A DNA stretch of 64,000 bases from Arbacia lixula (lineage: Eukaryota; Echinodermata; Echinoidea; Arbacioida; Arbaciidae), in assembly GCA_963669155.1 (NCBI GenBank), contig OZ022576.1, positions 10,968,441 through 11,032,440 on the forward strand. Direction: 5' to 3'. Below, piece after piece: positions 48,494 through 59,716 of this stretch (position 1 is its first letter; each line of letters starts with the position of its first letter). The notes under the pieces were generated by a model. It did no database searches, was not told the origin of the DNA, and saw only the letters and a list, made by a program, of their open reading frames with translations. The translations under genes and the position numbers were made by a program.

Positions 48494-50017
48494 CTACTAA
48501 CCCATGTTATTATCACCACACGTAAGTGCATATGAGAGTGAAAAAAGTGAAATTACGCTACACAGCCAGTACACTTTAGCACCTAATTATCTTTGTTTTA
48601 AGATTATTCTTCCATATTTTACTGAACAATCAATTCACCATTAATGTTGGATTTTAGACTATGTATACGGTTCAATGACATCTTGTTAATAACAATGCTA
48701 ATGTATCCATTATATCTAATACAAAGGAATTATGTTGTATTCTCAGTTGAGGTGTGTTTACACTGTAGCGTCTTCCGATGCTGCTTGCCTCGTTCACACT
48801 GAAACCAGCGATTTGCCCCAGTATTTCAACGACATAGCTGAATAATTGTGATGTCATAATGTATATCAAGGCCATTACACAGCATATCGTGAATATCATT
48901 TCAAAGCTATGTAGCGCATACGAAATAACTGACTGAATTATAATAACATGTTTCATATGCATGGAAGTGTACGTACGTACATGTATGTATATTACACATA
49001 TCCTGTGAACCGAGGCATGCGCACTTCGCGCTTTTGACCTGTGTCAGGCGTTCATGCATATCAACAGTATTTGCATTACTATTAGGATGACCCATCTCTG
49101 TAGCAAACATTGATATGTTGATGGAGGCCAAAAGCAACTTGCGTTTTGCGAGAAAAAGTGGATACAATAGGTCATAATAGACACAAAAGGCATGTAGGCC
49201 CAATAAGCACCGTTGCTTATAAAATATACGATGGGAACAAAATGTGTATATGTGAAATATGAGCTATAATTATATGAATTACGCAAAGGAATCTACCCAA
49301 TTTTCTCTGAAATAATCAAACATATATCTTGGCAGATTTTCAATAAGTTTCTTTCTAAGTGAGACAAAAAAATTTTGGATATAAAGAAATGTGTAATTTA
49401 TGGAAAATAACATTTTTGGGGAAAATTAATAAAAAAACATATTTGTTGTCCAAATGTCTCATGAAAATCACCCAAAAGCCTGCTGAATCGGATACTATGT
49501 TGTAGTAAATTCAACCCTCTTTAACATGACCCTTATGATGGGCGAAAATATAGCATTCGAATGTTATCAATAAAATTGTTCAAGACTACTTTTCCATGGC
49601 GGCCATTAAAAAAAAAAGCCGTCATTGCTCTCCTGGGCAAAATTCGAGAGGGCGCAATATCAAAATTTGTGTGTAATACATCATTCTATGTGAGTGCCAG
49701 TTTTGGTACTCTCAGACAAAATTGAACATTTACGTCAAAATATCGAGCTATACCGCTGGACTACAGCGGCAAAGCGACACACAAGTAACACTTTGTAAAT
49801 GTTAAAGCGGTTTACACTTCAAAAAAATGGAAAAAGCGGTAGCGGTACACGTCTTTCGTGTGAATATTCCATTACACGATCGCAGTCACATTATGGCTTG
49901 TGCTTACTTTGGGAATGACCCTAATTACATGCCCGGTTATAAATCACTGGAAATGCACGATTAAGCGTCAGTTTAAACGAAGTGAATACGAGCGAGGGGA
50001 CATGGCATTCCATCGCA
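48494..50017. other. Non-coding, probably old repeats
   Basis: AT-rich. Sequence around 49590-49760 (CATGGCGGCCATT through TCAAAATATCGAGC) has the look of a common interspersed repeat, but I see no second copy in this window. The open frames at 48672-49286 (-) are not recognised. Confidence 0.4.
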
Positions 50018-50037
50018 GCCCCCCCCCCCCCCCCCCT
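50018..50037. repeat. C homopolymer
   Basis: Run of about 18 C followed by a short CA patch. Confidence 0.95.
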
Positions 50038-52137
50038 CATACACACACCCTTCCCCTCAATATTTACGTCATCGCGATCACCCAATATTAATTGTTATGG
50101 GTAACAGTGACTAATCTGCCCTACTCTGACGAAAGGAAGCAACTAAGAAAAGAGATTTTTCTTGTAAATCAGCATAATGTATCTGTCACTGCCATTGGTA
50201 TCAGTGGAACACCACATCATGTTAGATTGAATATCCTGCAGCAAGATAAATATTTCCTTTCCGGATTTGTTCTGTATGTAGAGAGAGAATGTTGGGTACA
50301 ATCTACGAGTACCAATAACCTAAATTTGAGTGATTTGTCACTTGCTTCTTTTTGTCAGTAGGGCAGTATTTCTCTTTTTCTCTCTTATCATCTATCTCAT
50401 ACGTGTTGGTTTAAGCATATCTCTTTCCACTTACTTCAAACTTATGGGTAGTACTATATGTTTTATAATACCAGTATTGCTCACACGACACCATTAGATA
50501 TTAGGTCTATGATTAATTAACCTCGAGTCCGGATCTAGCGTTTAAAGCAAATACCGGAGGCGGCAGATTATTACGCCTGTTGGGTATCGTAACGTAACCA
50601 CTCGATTAGATGCTCGACTCAGCATGTTCAGTTCCTCGGAATCTTCAAAGCGCGTTAAAAGCCACCCCTTCCCCATCTACCCTTTCCCGGTCTACACCTT
50701 CCATCCCCCATGCCTAACACCTTGTTACATGAAATGAAGCACGTAACACAAGCACATGTGTCGCCCAGCCACCTCTTTCTATCCCATTCCCCAAATATAT
50801 ATTTGAAATGAGGGGGCACAGAGTATATATTACGATGGTTGAGTTGTTGTATACCAATCATACGTAAACAAATGAATTAGTATACTTTTTCTACTGTCGT
50901 ATTTTTGACACGTCATTCATGGATCGTCGATATCGATCAGCACCAGAACAGTCCGTCTGATTACATCCATAGAAACACGACAAACATCATTGGTGTGCCA
51001 TAATCCAATCAAAGCAAGCCTTTTTCCTCCTCCTCTCTTCTTCCTTATTTTTAATAATGAGTAATGTATCCATCTTATATTACAATGCTCGTTCGAGCTC
51101 TGTGTGTTTTTCTGTTGGTTTAACACCAGTACAATGGCACTGGAAAACCTAGGCGATTAATATCAAACTGATGTTGTGGCAATATCGAGCATATGAATGA
51201 TTAAGCTTTGGAAGTGATATCAGATATGAAATCTATATGAAATCTTCTATTCAGTATTTACAATCTAACCATTGAATAGCTAGTATGTTTCTTTCTTTAT
51301 ACGACCTACTCTCCGGCCCCTGTCTTAGAAAGGATTTAGATTGATGGCAAGTCGCTTTACGATTGATATTGTCGTAACTCCGCACCTATAGATAAGGGAT
51401 TTGGATTGCGATCAATGTAGGTCAATTGCATCTCTTTATAAGACTGGTGTGAATATTTCTTGACTTAGAGTTCTGTTTCTGCATTTCCATGCTGAATCTC
51501 CGAGACTGTTTCAATGAGAACTGTAGAATGGTCGGGTACAAAACGCTTAGCTACGCAATGACCATCACGCCATTCAAGAGAATGTATGACTTTGGCGGCA
51601 AGCCTGAAAAAACTATACATAAACGTTTTCGAGAAGTTGATAAAAATATATGAATTAAATAAAAACTAAACTGATTGAAATAAAATATCCCTTTATATGC
51701 ACGCGTCATACACATACACATTGTTGATCTTTATAACTATGATCATGTTGTATTTATTTCTTGGATTTGTTTTGATTGATTGAGTAACATTATGTCAATT
51801 ATGCCAAAATGATTACATTCTGACCCAAAGAATTTAATTTACAAGGCCCTACGGCCTTTTCAAGTTCTCATTTCATTCTTCTTATTATAATGGTTATGAT
51901 GTTGTCAAATAGATGTATGCATGTATGTATGTATGTATGTATTTGTTCATGTACATCTTTGTATTTTTATAACTGAATGAATAATATAACAACAACAACA
52001 AAATTTGTAAAAATCTTAACAGTATCCACCTCTCAAACTCAATGGACAAACAAAAGCAGAGAGTTTCTTCACATTTAAAAGCTAAATTTCAGCGTATAGC
52101 TCTGACTCCGTCATCTTATTTCATGCATTTCTTTATA
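50038..52137. other. Non-coding; possible retrotransposon 3' tail
   Basis: No gene recognised. A (TATG)n patch lies at 51912-51944 and an (AAC)n patch at 51987-52001; the 51720-52000 stretch could be an old retrotransposon 3' end, but no coding remnant supports it. Confidence 0.4.
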
Positions 52138-52663
52138 CAGGATGTCTCTAAAAAAGAAGTAAACCCAACTTTAACGGCATTTTTTTTTCATTTTTTAATG
52201 ATTTAATCACAGGCCTAACATGTGACAAAGATTTAACCTCAAATAGGCCCTGAGTGCATGACAACAGCAAGAAAATATCTTGTCACAGTGATGATTTAAT
52301 CATAGGCCTAACATGTGAAAAATTTTTAACTTCAAATAGGCCCTGAGTGCATGACAACAGCACGAAAATATCTTGTCACAGTGATGATTTAATCATAGGC
52401 CTAACATGTGACAGGCATTTAACTTCAAATAGGCCCTGAATGCATGACAATATGAAGGAATAACTTGCCACAGTGATGATTTCACACCCATTTACAAATT
52501 TGAATCATGCTCAGTCATGCATGATAGATACATAACCTAAGTGGTATCATTGGGCAGATGACTTATTGGACTATCTAACCATGGAAAGATAATGTGTAAA
52601 CATTTTATAGTTTTCTGAAAATTTGTCGTTGAAGTTGGGTTTATGTTTTTTCGAGACACCCTG
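52138..52663. mobile_element. 526-bp TIR element carrying a 93-bp tandem array
   Basis: The ends are imperfect inverted repeats of about 40 bp: CAGGATGTCTCTAAAAAAG on the left and, reverse-complemented, CAGGGTGTCTCGAAAAAAC on the right, both continuing to AAACCCAACTT. TA flanks both sides (52136-52137, 52664-52665), as expected for Tc1/mariner-like or related TA-targeting elements. No open frame for a transposase exists, so it is non-autonomous. The interior is mostly three tandem 93-bp units. Confidence 0.82.
52198..52480. repeat. 93-bp tandem repeat, three units
   Basis: ATTTAATCA starts at 52201, 52294 and 52387, a period of exactly 93 bp, with the truncated start of a fourth unit at 52479. 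Units contain AGGCCTAACATGTGA, AAATAGGCCCTGA and TTGTCACAGTGATGATTT (TTGCCACAG in the last). Units 1 and 2 are the most alike; unit 3 differs more in its second half. Confidence 0.93.
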
Positions 52664-53894
52664 TACATAACGGCTAAGAAGAAATGAGCCAATTAAGTCC
52701 AAGGCTGTATGAAGCGAACATACTTCATCTTTACAGCGTGCAACTCCCAACCGAGATGTTCAGTGTATTGTAGGAGTGCACGTATGCGTTAAAACGCGAA
52801 CCGTTTCAGCTCCAGGGGGAACTTGTTACGTCAATCATTACGCTTTGCTGAGACTTATGGCACGCAGTAACAAAAACAAAATAATGTTTAAGGATTTGCT
52901 TGTGAAATAAAGACGCCATCCTCCATTGTATTATATCCACGCGCTTTTACAGACGCTTTCTTTTGTCTTATTTCTTTGAATACCCTTGGCTCGCTTAGAC
53001 TTCTTTTTATCTATAATCAGGATAATGGGTGACGTGAACAAGGACACCTATTAAATCAACGGTATGCAAGACAAACTGATTCTCTATGGATTATGTATGT
53101 ATTGATGGTGAAGACATACCCATACAGAATGCAAAGATTTAAAAACAGACCAAGAGAACATCTGAGATAGATAATTAGCTCGGGCGAAACGTGAAACGTG
53201 AAAGGCTTGTCACTCTAGGGTTTTGGGTTGCCTCAACTGTAACTGTGACCATTACAGTGACGTGCAACTAAGTCTTGTTGAAACGCCATGAAACTATAGA
53301 TTGCCACATGGTAACATTCAGGTGGACGTGGCCCATTCGCCTTGTTAAGAGCAGCTGCCAGTCAGTTACAGTCACAGCCATAGCAATCTAAAGCTGTCTG
53401 ATATGAACCGAAGCTGCCGGTCACTGATGATCCGATACATGTTACCACTTTGGCGGCATGAACCACCTTGCCAGTGGATGAGTATGACCTATGTATAGTA
53501 GCTCGCTACCTTGATATGGGTACATGCCTCCCAACAAGGTCTACTGACACTTCGCTGGCAAGTCGGGATGTTGCTCAGAGTTACATCATCTCGGGCACAT
53601 GATAACAGGTGAATGATTAAGTAATACTCATTATATGACACCTAGATAGATCCCTGCCATTTGATTGGTTGTTTGATATGGATCACTCAGTTCATTTACA
53701 ATGACGTCCTCAACCGTGCAACTTGGATCCATACGATATTGTCCATTGCACACTCGCCGAGACCACCAGGACTCGCGTGTATTGTGTATGCGAACCGCGA
53801 CCGCTCAGCATTTGTTTTTGTGCATATGCATATCGAACTAATTTGCCTATAATGTAGGTGTCATATAAAACAAATAATGAACTTTTTCCATACT
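52664..53894. other. Non-coding, no recognised feature
   Basis: Ordinary sequence with slightly higher GC at 53210-53530. No coding signal, RNA gene or repeat recognised. Confidence 0.5.
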
Positions 53895-53980
53895 TGCAAT
53901 GCACAGAATATTTCATTCGGTGAAAGATGAAATTAATGATCCTTTCATCTTTCACATCATGAAATATTCTGTCCATTGCA
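53895..53980. repeat. 86-nt hairpin with 38-bp arms
   Basis: TGCAATGCACAGAATATTTC begins the left arm and GAAATATTCTGTCCATTGCA ends the right; the inner part pairs GTGAAAGATGAAA with TTTCATCTTTCAC. About 34 of 38 positions pair around a 10-nt loop. Probably a fold-back element remnant. Size fits a microRNA precursor, though near-perfect pairing argues for a repeat. Confidence 0.85.
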
Positions 53981-54417
53981 CCCATAAACATGATAGTTTC
54001 TCACGCAAATGAAAGAACGAACTGAAATGTTCATCAAACTTCCATTTTAATCTGTTCTTGTCCGTGCAATATGATTTTGTTGATAGTGCAATAGAACGAT
54101 AGTGTCAAATGAAAAGTTGATACTTTCAGTATAAAATTAGAAAAAAATATGTTTGTTTTTCAAGTAAACGGCTCTTTCAAATGAAAGAACGGCATTTCAA
54201 AATGCGCGCTCAGCACATTAATTTTATATTTGCGTTCCCTAACGTTTGCCCAATAGAAGAAGCAAATAAAACAATAAGAAAATATACCAATGAATCTTGT
54301 ATGCAGTCTATCGATGGATGAATACAATTAATACGTGAATAAATCAAACAAAAGATTCGATTCGTGTGTTGATTAATAAAGGGAGAAATTAATCAATGTA
54401 GATATCCATCGATCGAA
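53981..54417. other. Non-coding, possibly part of the same fold-back repeat
   Basis: AT-rich, with recurring AATGAAAGAACG-like words (54010 and 54180) and GTGCAATA words (54064 and 54085), so this may be an extension of the repeat whose hairpin lies at 53895. Confidence 0.4.
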
Positions 54418-54590
54418 ATAATTTCTCACGATTGGCCTCGTAGCATCCGCAAGCATTCAATTACATGCAACATACACGCGGGGGCGAGGAGTAAAACTTT
54501 TTCTTCATAAGGGTGAGGGGGGGGGGGATGTCGGCGTACAGTGTTAATGATCTGCTGTAAGAAAGTTCTTAGATCACAACCATTTGGGTT
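54418..54590 (+). repeat. Local duplication, copy 1
   Basis: Aligns with 54844-55030 at an offset of about 426 bp: CTCACGATTG, CTCGTAGCATCC, AACATAC, CGGGGGCGAGGA, GGGGATGTC and TAGAAAGTTCTT-like blocks occur in the same order. A G run (54519-54528) expands the middle of copy 1. Confidence 0.75.
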
Positions 54591-54795
54591 AAAAGCATAC
54601 ATAGAACCTGATCAAGGGGAAGGTCAGCCTAGCTTAATGTGACAAGAGGAAATACGTCTAGTCTAGGGAGATGAAAGATTGCCACTTGACACACTATAAT
54701 CGTGATACCTGTAAACGCGCGGCGTTTAATACGGGTTTGCTTTATTATCGGAAGAATTTATCGTGATATTGGACGTGACAAGGATAATTGATTTC
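54584..54795 (+). repeat. 213-bp dispersed repeat, copy 2
   Basis: Counterpart of 48002-48214, same orientation. It lies between the two copies of the local duplication, so it either was duplicated once and lost from the second unit or inserted between them. Confidence 0.75.
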
Positions 54796-54843
54796 AATCA
54801 ATCAATCAGTCCAGAGAGAAAGAAAGTTCAATTGAAGGAGTAA

Positions 54844-55030
54844 ATAATTCCTCACGATTGAACTCGTAGCATCCAAACATCCATTAAATAAAAACAACAT
54901 ACGGGGGCGAGGAATAGAAGAAGGGGGATGTCAGTGGAAGTGGTTTGTAACAGGTCTCCTTTAGACGTACATGCGCACAATGTAGGTGATCTGAGGTTAG
55001 AAAGTTCTTTAATAGCAACCATGTGGAAGG
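54844..55030 (+). repeat. Local duplication, copy 2
   Basis: Second copy of 54418-54590, with an extra stretch of about 20 bases near 54948. It overlaps the end of a 163-codon minus-strand open frame (55343-54852) that has no recognised domain. Confidence 0.75.
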
Positions 55031-56089
55031 GATGCTGTGGCCACCTGATATGCCCACTATTTATTCCGCCAGCATGAAACTGCCAAGCTGCATGGCTGAT
55101 TAAGGTATGAGAAGTGAAGGGTACCGTAGCGATAGGGACGGCCCCCCTGTTGACCCAGCTCAGGAGTCTTGTACGCTTTTTCAATGTTAAGAGGCTCACT
55201 CCCCCTAAAGACAAAATATAGAAGTCAAACCGGTCAATGAAGGCAAACAGATAGAGATGCCAATGCACGTAGTACAGGGTGTTTGCCAATGCGTATTCGT
55301 TATGCATCATCTGGTGTGGCGTTTCGCGTTTCTTGCCATGCACGTGGGCAATGTTTAAGCGGAGTGTGCTGTGGGCGTGGGACGAGATGGAGCGAGATTA
55401 CATGCAAAACATCAGTAATCAAACGCCCGTCAGCATGATCAGATACCGGAAAGATTCTCCATTCTACATTCTACAATTCTACATTCCATCTGACATCAAA
55501 CAATTCAAATGGCGTAACTAGAACACGCAAATACGTTCTCCAGTGTTTTCTTTAAATCAAAGGTCAAAACATATTTGAAATGCACTGTCCAAAACAATTA
55601 GCTAGTACACAATCATTGCAAAGTCACGTATAAAAATCAAAGAAGCAATAACTAAATTGACCAAACTTCACTTTTTTCTAAAAATGTAGCCTACCCCTAT
55701 TCCATAACTTAATATAGTTGATATGTCACGCGTGCATTATCATCTACTGAAAAAAAAACCTCTCGGAACCATCTGCTTTGCGTCGCCCTCTTTGTCTTTC
55801 TGTTATTTCGTTTCGTTTCGTGAATCGACGTCTTTTGTGTTTTTGCTTACGGCAAAGGCATACCTGACGCAAGCTTTTGCTTAAGGGATTCTTAACGCTT
55901 TTAACATCATGTTATGTTTCTTCTATATACTTTTAATTCAACTACCTGTTCATTATATCGTAATTCAAAAGCATAATTATTGTGCACTCAAATGAAGTGT
56001 TTCTGTATCTGATTACTTTTAACAGAAGATTGTTTGTCTGAATTGAAATTTTAAAAATGAAGAAACTAAATGTTTCAAATTGTCAACCA
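55031..56089. other. Non-coding, no recognised feature
   Basis: Contains a minus-strand open frame (55343-54852) of mixed composition and no family match; otherwise AT-rich and featureless. Confidence 0.4.
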
Positions 56090-57480
56090 GGCAATAAGAT
56101 GGACAGATTCATACTTACCCAAGCTCACTTATAATGTAGTGAATGGAAACGAGTGGTCCTTCTCCAGACATGTATATCATCTATAAAGGAGTCCCTCGGG
56201 GCCACGTACTTGGCCCAATCTTATTTACTCCCTTTACATCACCTCTAGCAGACATAGTCAATACCCATAACATTCAGACGAGATAAGTTGGTTTCAATAA
56301 AAGCAGAAGCATGAAGAAAAAACATATTTAGTGAAGGTTTTACGAAAATCCGTCAAAGGATAAGAAAGTTATGATCTTGTGAAATTTCAATTTTGCGACG
56401 TTACGTGCGAGGTGTCCTCCCATAATTATGTTGTTTACAAAATGATCAAATAAAGTGGGGGTTTTTTGTTGTTTTTACCAACGGATATTTTTTGCACTGG
56501 TATGTGTGTATCAACGTCTTTCTAATGATGTATCAAATGCAAAAGTAAAAGAGTGAATATCTTTTTGAGAAAATGAACATTTTTGAAAAAAATTGTACAC
56601 AACATATGGGAGAGCACCTCACATGTGACGTCACAAATTTAAAACTTTAAACGATCATAACTTTCTTATTCTTCTGACGCATGTTCATCAAACCTTCACT
56701 CATGTATTTTTTTCATATGTCTGCTTTTATTGAAACCAACTTAATTTCAGAGTGAGCTATCCCTTTAAAAGGTAGTCTCAAGGAAATAGTTTAAAACTCA
56801 ACAGATCAAAAGCTGAATTATTTCTTCTTTCTTTACGATATATCCAACAACCCAATCTTGACACTGAACCTAGATGGCACTATGATTTATCCTACCTAGA
56901 CGGCACTGTGATTCATCCTACCTAGACATGTAGAAATATAGGGGATACTTTCGATGATAAGATCACATTTGAAAAATGTGTTTTACAAATATGTAGCTGA
57001 GCATCATTTGCGTTATATAAAATTGGCAAAATGTGCAACTTTTTAGATGAACATCTATTCCATGCATTTGTCACATACCATCTTGACTCTTATAAAAGCT
57101 TGCTTTTTGGTCTTCTCTCTTATCAAATGCATTGATTACAACTCATTAAGAATCCAGCAGCGCGACTCGTAACACCAACAAAGAAACAGGAATCCGCTAC
57201 CCATTTAGCGCCGTGTGCACTTTAAAATTCTTTCACTGACTCATCAATTTTTCCATCAGTAATTTTATCCATCATATTTCACTGAATTGTTAGGACAGTA
57301 CACAATTTCAACAGAGAGAATATTTCATTGTAGTGCAAAGTCACTTATACGGGGAAAAGGTAGTTTTCACATGCAGCCGCTGTTTTGTAAAATAACTCCC
57401 TGGATTACGCCAGAAACATACGAAAGCTAATATTAGTAATTTGAAAACATATCTGATTCGCTCTTTGTAAACATCCCAAT
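56090..57480 (+). pseudogene. CR1/L2-group LINE remnant, split by a fold-back element
   Basis: The left part (about 56098-56283) holds the hallmark GVPRGHVLGPILF (from 56188; family GVPQGSVLGPxLF) and SPLADIVNTHNIQ. After the insertion the same frame resumes at 56791 with LKLNRSKAELFLLSLRY, then FDDKITFEKCV, ASFALYKIGKM, HAFVTYHLDSYKSLLFGL (57061) and NPAARLVTPTKKQES, ending with FSHAAAVL, NNSLDYARN and a K-x-H-I-x-F-A-L terminus near 57470. The YADD motif region is gone. Several in-frame stops interrupt it (about 56932, 57000, 57133, 57223, 57361, 57388). Once the reverse transcriptase of a non-LTR retrotransposon; now inert. A 27-bp tandem duplication sits at about 56870-56930. Confidence 0.85.
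56284..56769. mobile_element. 486-bp fold-back element nested in the LINE remnant
   Basis: Left AAGTTGGTTTCAATAAAAGC (56286) is repeated in inverse at the right (56727-56751). The arms continue in step for about 140 bp, sharing GTGAAGGTTT, ATAAGAAAGTTATGATC, a GACGTTACGTGCGAGGT / GACGTCACATGTGAGGT block and CTCCCATA. The centre is short and unpaired. There is no coding capacity. The right end runs on into GAGTGAGCTATCCCTTTA, which the left end lacks, so the boundaries are approximate. It interrupts the LINE reading frame and is therefore younger than the LINE copy. Confidence 0.85.
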
Positions 57481-57962
57481 CATGAACCTAGGACAATATT
57501 TCTATTCATTATGTATTCTGTTCTTTCAATTTGAATTTGAAATTGAATTGAGCCCAGACATTTTCAACAAACGAAAGAAAATATATGTATTAACAGCATG
57601 CATCCATGTTTATGTATGGTTACATGATATAAATTTGTGTGGGCATGGATTTGTGTGTGCTTGAATAATCATAATTGTTTTTGCGTGTATGTGTATGCGT
57701 ACGTGTATGTGTCTGTGCGTACTAGTATGTGTATTAAAGTGTAGGTATCATTGTACAGTGGCTTCTACATTGTCACCCAAATTCATGGATCTGTGGAATC
57801 GCATCACACCACCAGATCTGTCACTGTCTATGAATCCTTGTCCCTAGGCAGACAGACATCCGCATTGTTTCCATGTAATTCCGCGGGAAAAGTAGATATA
57901 TATAGCAACACATTGAGGACAAGCAATCCGTGGTTGTGTTTAAAGACTAACCTTAAAGCTGT
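57481..57962. other. Non-coding, no recognised feature
   Basis: A loose GTGTATG patch at 57675-57735; nothing else recognised. Confidence 0.5.
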
Positions 57963-58055
57963 GTAACCCTTTAAATGCCGAACAGATTAGCACTCTATCA
58001 TAATGTATAAGATTTGTGTGTATTGCTGGTACTGAAATACACATGCGGCAGTTTA
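57963..58055. mobile_element. TTAA-family short element, diverged copy
   Basis: TAACCCTTTAAATGCCG at the left and GCGGCAGTTTAA at the right are the two family ends, with the core GATTTGTGTGTATT between them at normal spacing. The terminal TTAA has decayed to GTAA and TTTAA. Confidence 0.6.
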
Positions 58056-59617
58056 AGACTTGGCCCTTTCTGTGGCATACAATGCTACTCTATGGGAACT
58101 CGGGACAATATATAACTTACGTTCTCACTTCAGCTGTTGCGTCACTTCATGTCGCTGTTATTATATCTCTGTAACATGTTAGTTGCCACTGTGACCACCC
58201 AATGTAGAGATGATGGACACATTTCGTTTCATTCGAAGAGTCAGACTTACATCCTTTAGGCATATGGTAGGCACTGATGTACGTTTGTTTATTATTCGTG
58301 AGACATAGTTATCAGAAATGTTATTATAAAAGAAATCGTGTGTACTATCAGAGTCTCGATATATAATGTATCTCCATATCCAAGTGACAGGCATGGCATC
58401 TACATTAAAATCTACCCGTAAGAATAGTAAGGTACGGTACATTGTAAACGACAGTATCGGGTGGTACATGATCATTTCTCATCCTGTAGCCATGGTAACC
58501 GATATGCATTAGCCTCTTTAACCTCAGAACGTACAAGATGGGTGGATGGGGATTAGGGATTTGACGTGATCAGTGATTAAGCGGGTATTAGAGGTAATGG
58601 GGGATTATGATAAGGATTGAAGTGAGGTAGTAAGGTTAGGTATTTTTAATTGTTTAAAATGTAAATTACGTGTAGTTATTATTGTAATGAGCGTGATATT
58701 TCTATTAGTTTAAACCGTCGCACATTTCTTGATGTAAAAGACCTACCCCCCCCCCCCACACACACACACACACACAAACCACCACCTCCTCCCTTTCTCC
58801 CCCGGAAGAATAGCTGTGTCGTGTCGGCACCACTGAGTGTGTTAAAATTCGATCTATAATTATATTGGTAAGTTTTCATGGGAGAATAAATTCAATTCAT
58901 TTTAAAGCTGCCTAAACAAAACATTCTTTTTGTTTTGAAAAATATAGATAGGTAAATATGCAGGTGGCATCTCCTCAGTCCCACCCCCCACCCCCCCCCC
59001 CCCCCTTCCCTCTTTTATCCCACACATCTCGTGCACGTATACAGTACGTGCAACTACTTCTTAACGCAGGAGCGCGCTCCCCTAGTCTCAGCAATAATTT
59101 CCTCTCCCCCACCTCAACCGACCCTTCTGAAAACCCTTGATGTGTTGCTGATTATCCTAATTTCTCGCCTCCCATCTCACTTTCCATCTTCATGCCGGAC
59201 GATGAATTTTCTTGGCCTCTTTGTCCTCTACTGCAAGGAGGGAGTAGCTCGGAAACCTATCCGGTCCAAACGAAGCTCTCACTGGGCATCATTTTACTTT
59301 GTTGCTTATTTCCCTGCCGTATTGGTTAATAAAAGGAGGCGATGTCTCGATGGAAATTAAAGTTTTCCGTATATTTTTAAGAGTCAAGATAGTTAGGCAA
59401 TATAATGGGCTTAATTCATTCCAGCGGCTCGCATCAAATTGGGTACATCGCAAAATGGGTCAAATAGTCTTCTTTTCAGGCACATAGAATGCAATTACCT
59501 TACTTTCACACTGCTTGAGCACCTTAGCATATTTCTGTTTCCGATTGAATAAATTGAAGTTTATTTCTTTCCCTGTAAGTAAAATATTCTGGTTTATCCC
59601 AATCCCTCCACTCCCCC
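58056..59617. other. Non-coding; C and CA runs
   Basis: A C run and (CA)n at 58746-58776, and a C run at 58987-59005. Open frames at 58179-58475 (-) and 59031-59360 (+) are not recognised. No gene supported. Confidence 0.45.
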
Positions 59618-59637
59618 CCCCCTCCTCTCTCTCTCTG

Positions 59638-59686
<49 letters not shown>

Positions 59687-59716
59687 CTATGTACACACAC
59701 ACACACACACACACAT
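59618..59716. repeat. (CT)n then (AC)n microsatellite
   Basis: CT from about 59624, cleanest 59642-59683, then AC at 59694-59714. Confidence 0.96.

Noticed and set aside
52198-52480. CRISPR-like periodic array
   Set aside because: Units are contiguous 93-bp tandem copies without distinct spacers, in an animal-type sequence, inside a transposon-like element.
54852-55343. 163-codon minus-strand open frame of mixed composition
   Set aside because: Overlaps a local duplication whose other copy does not keep the frame, and no homologous domain is recognised.
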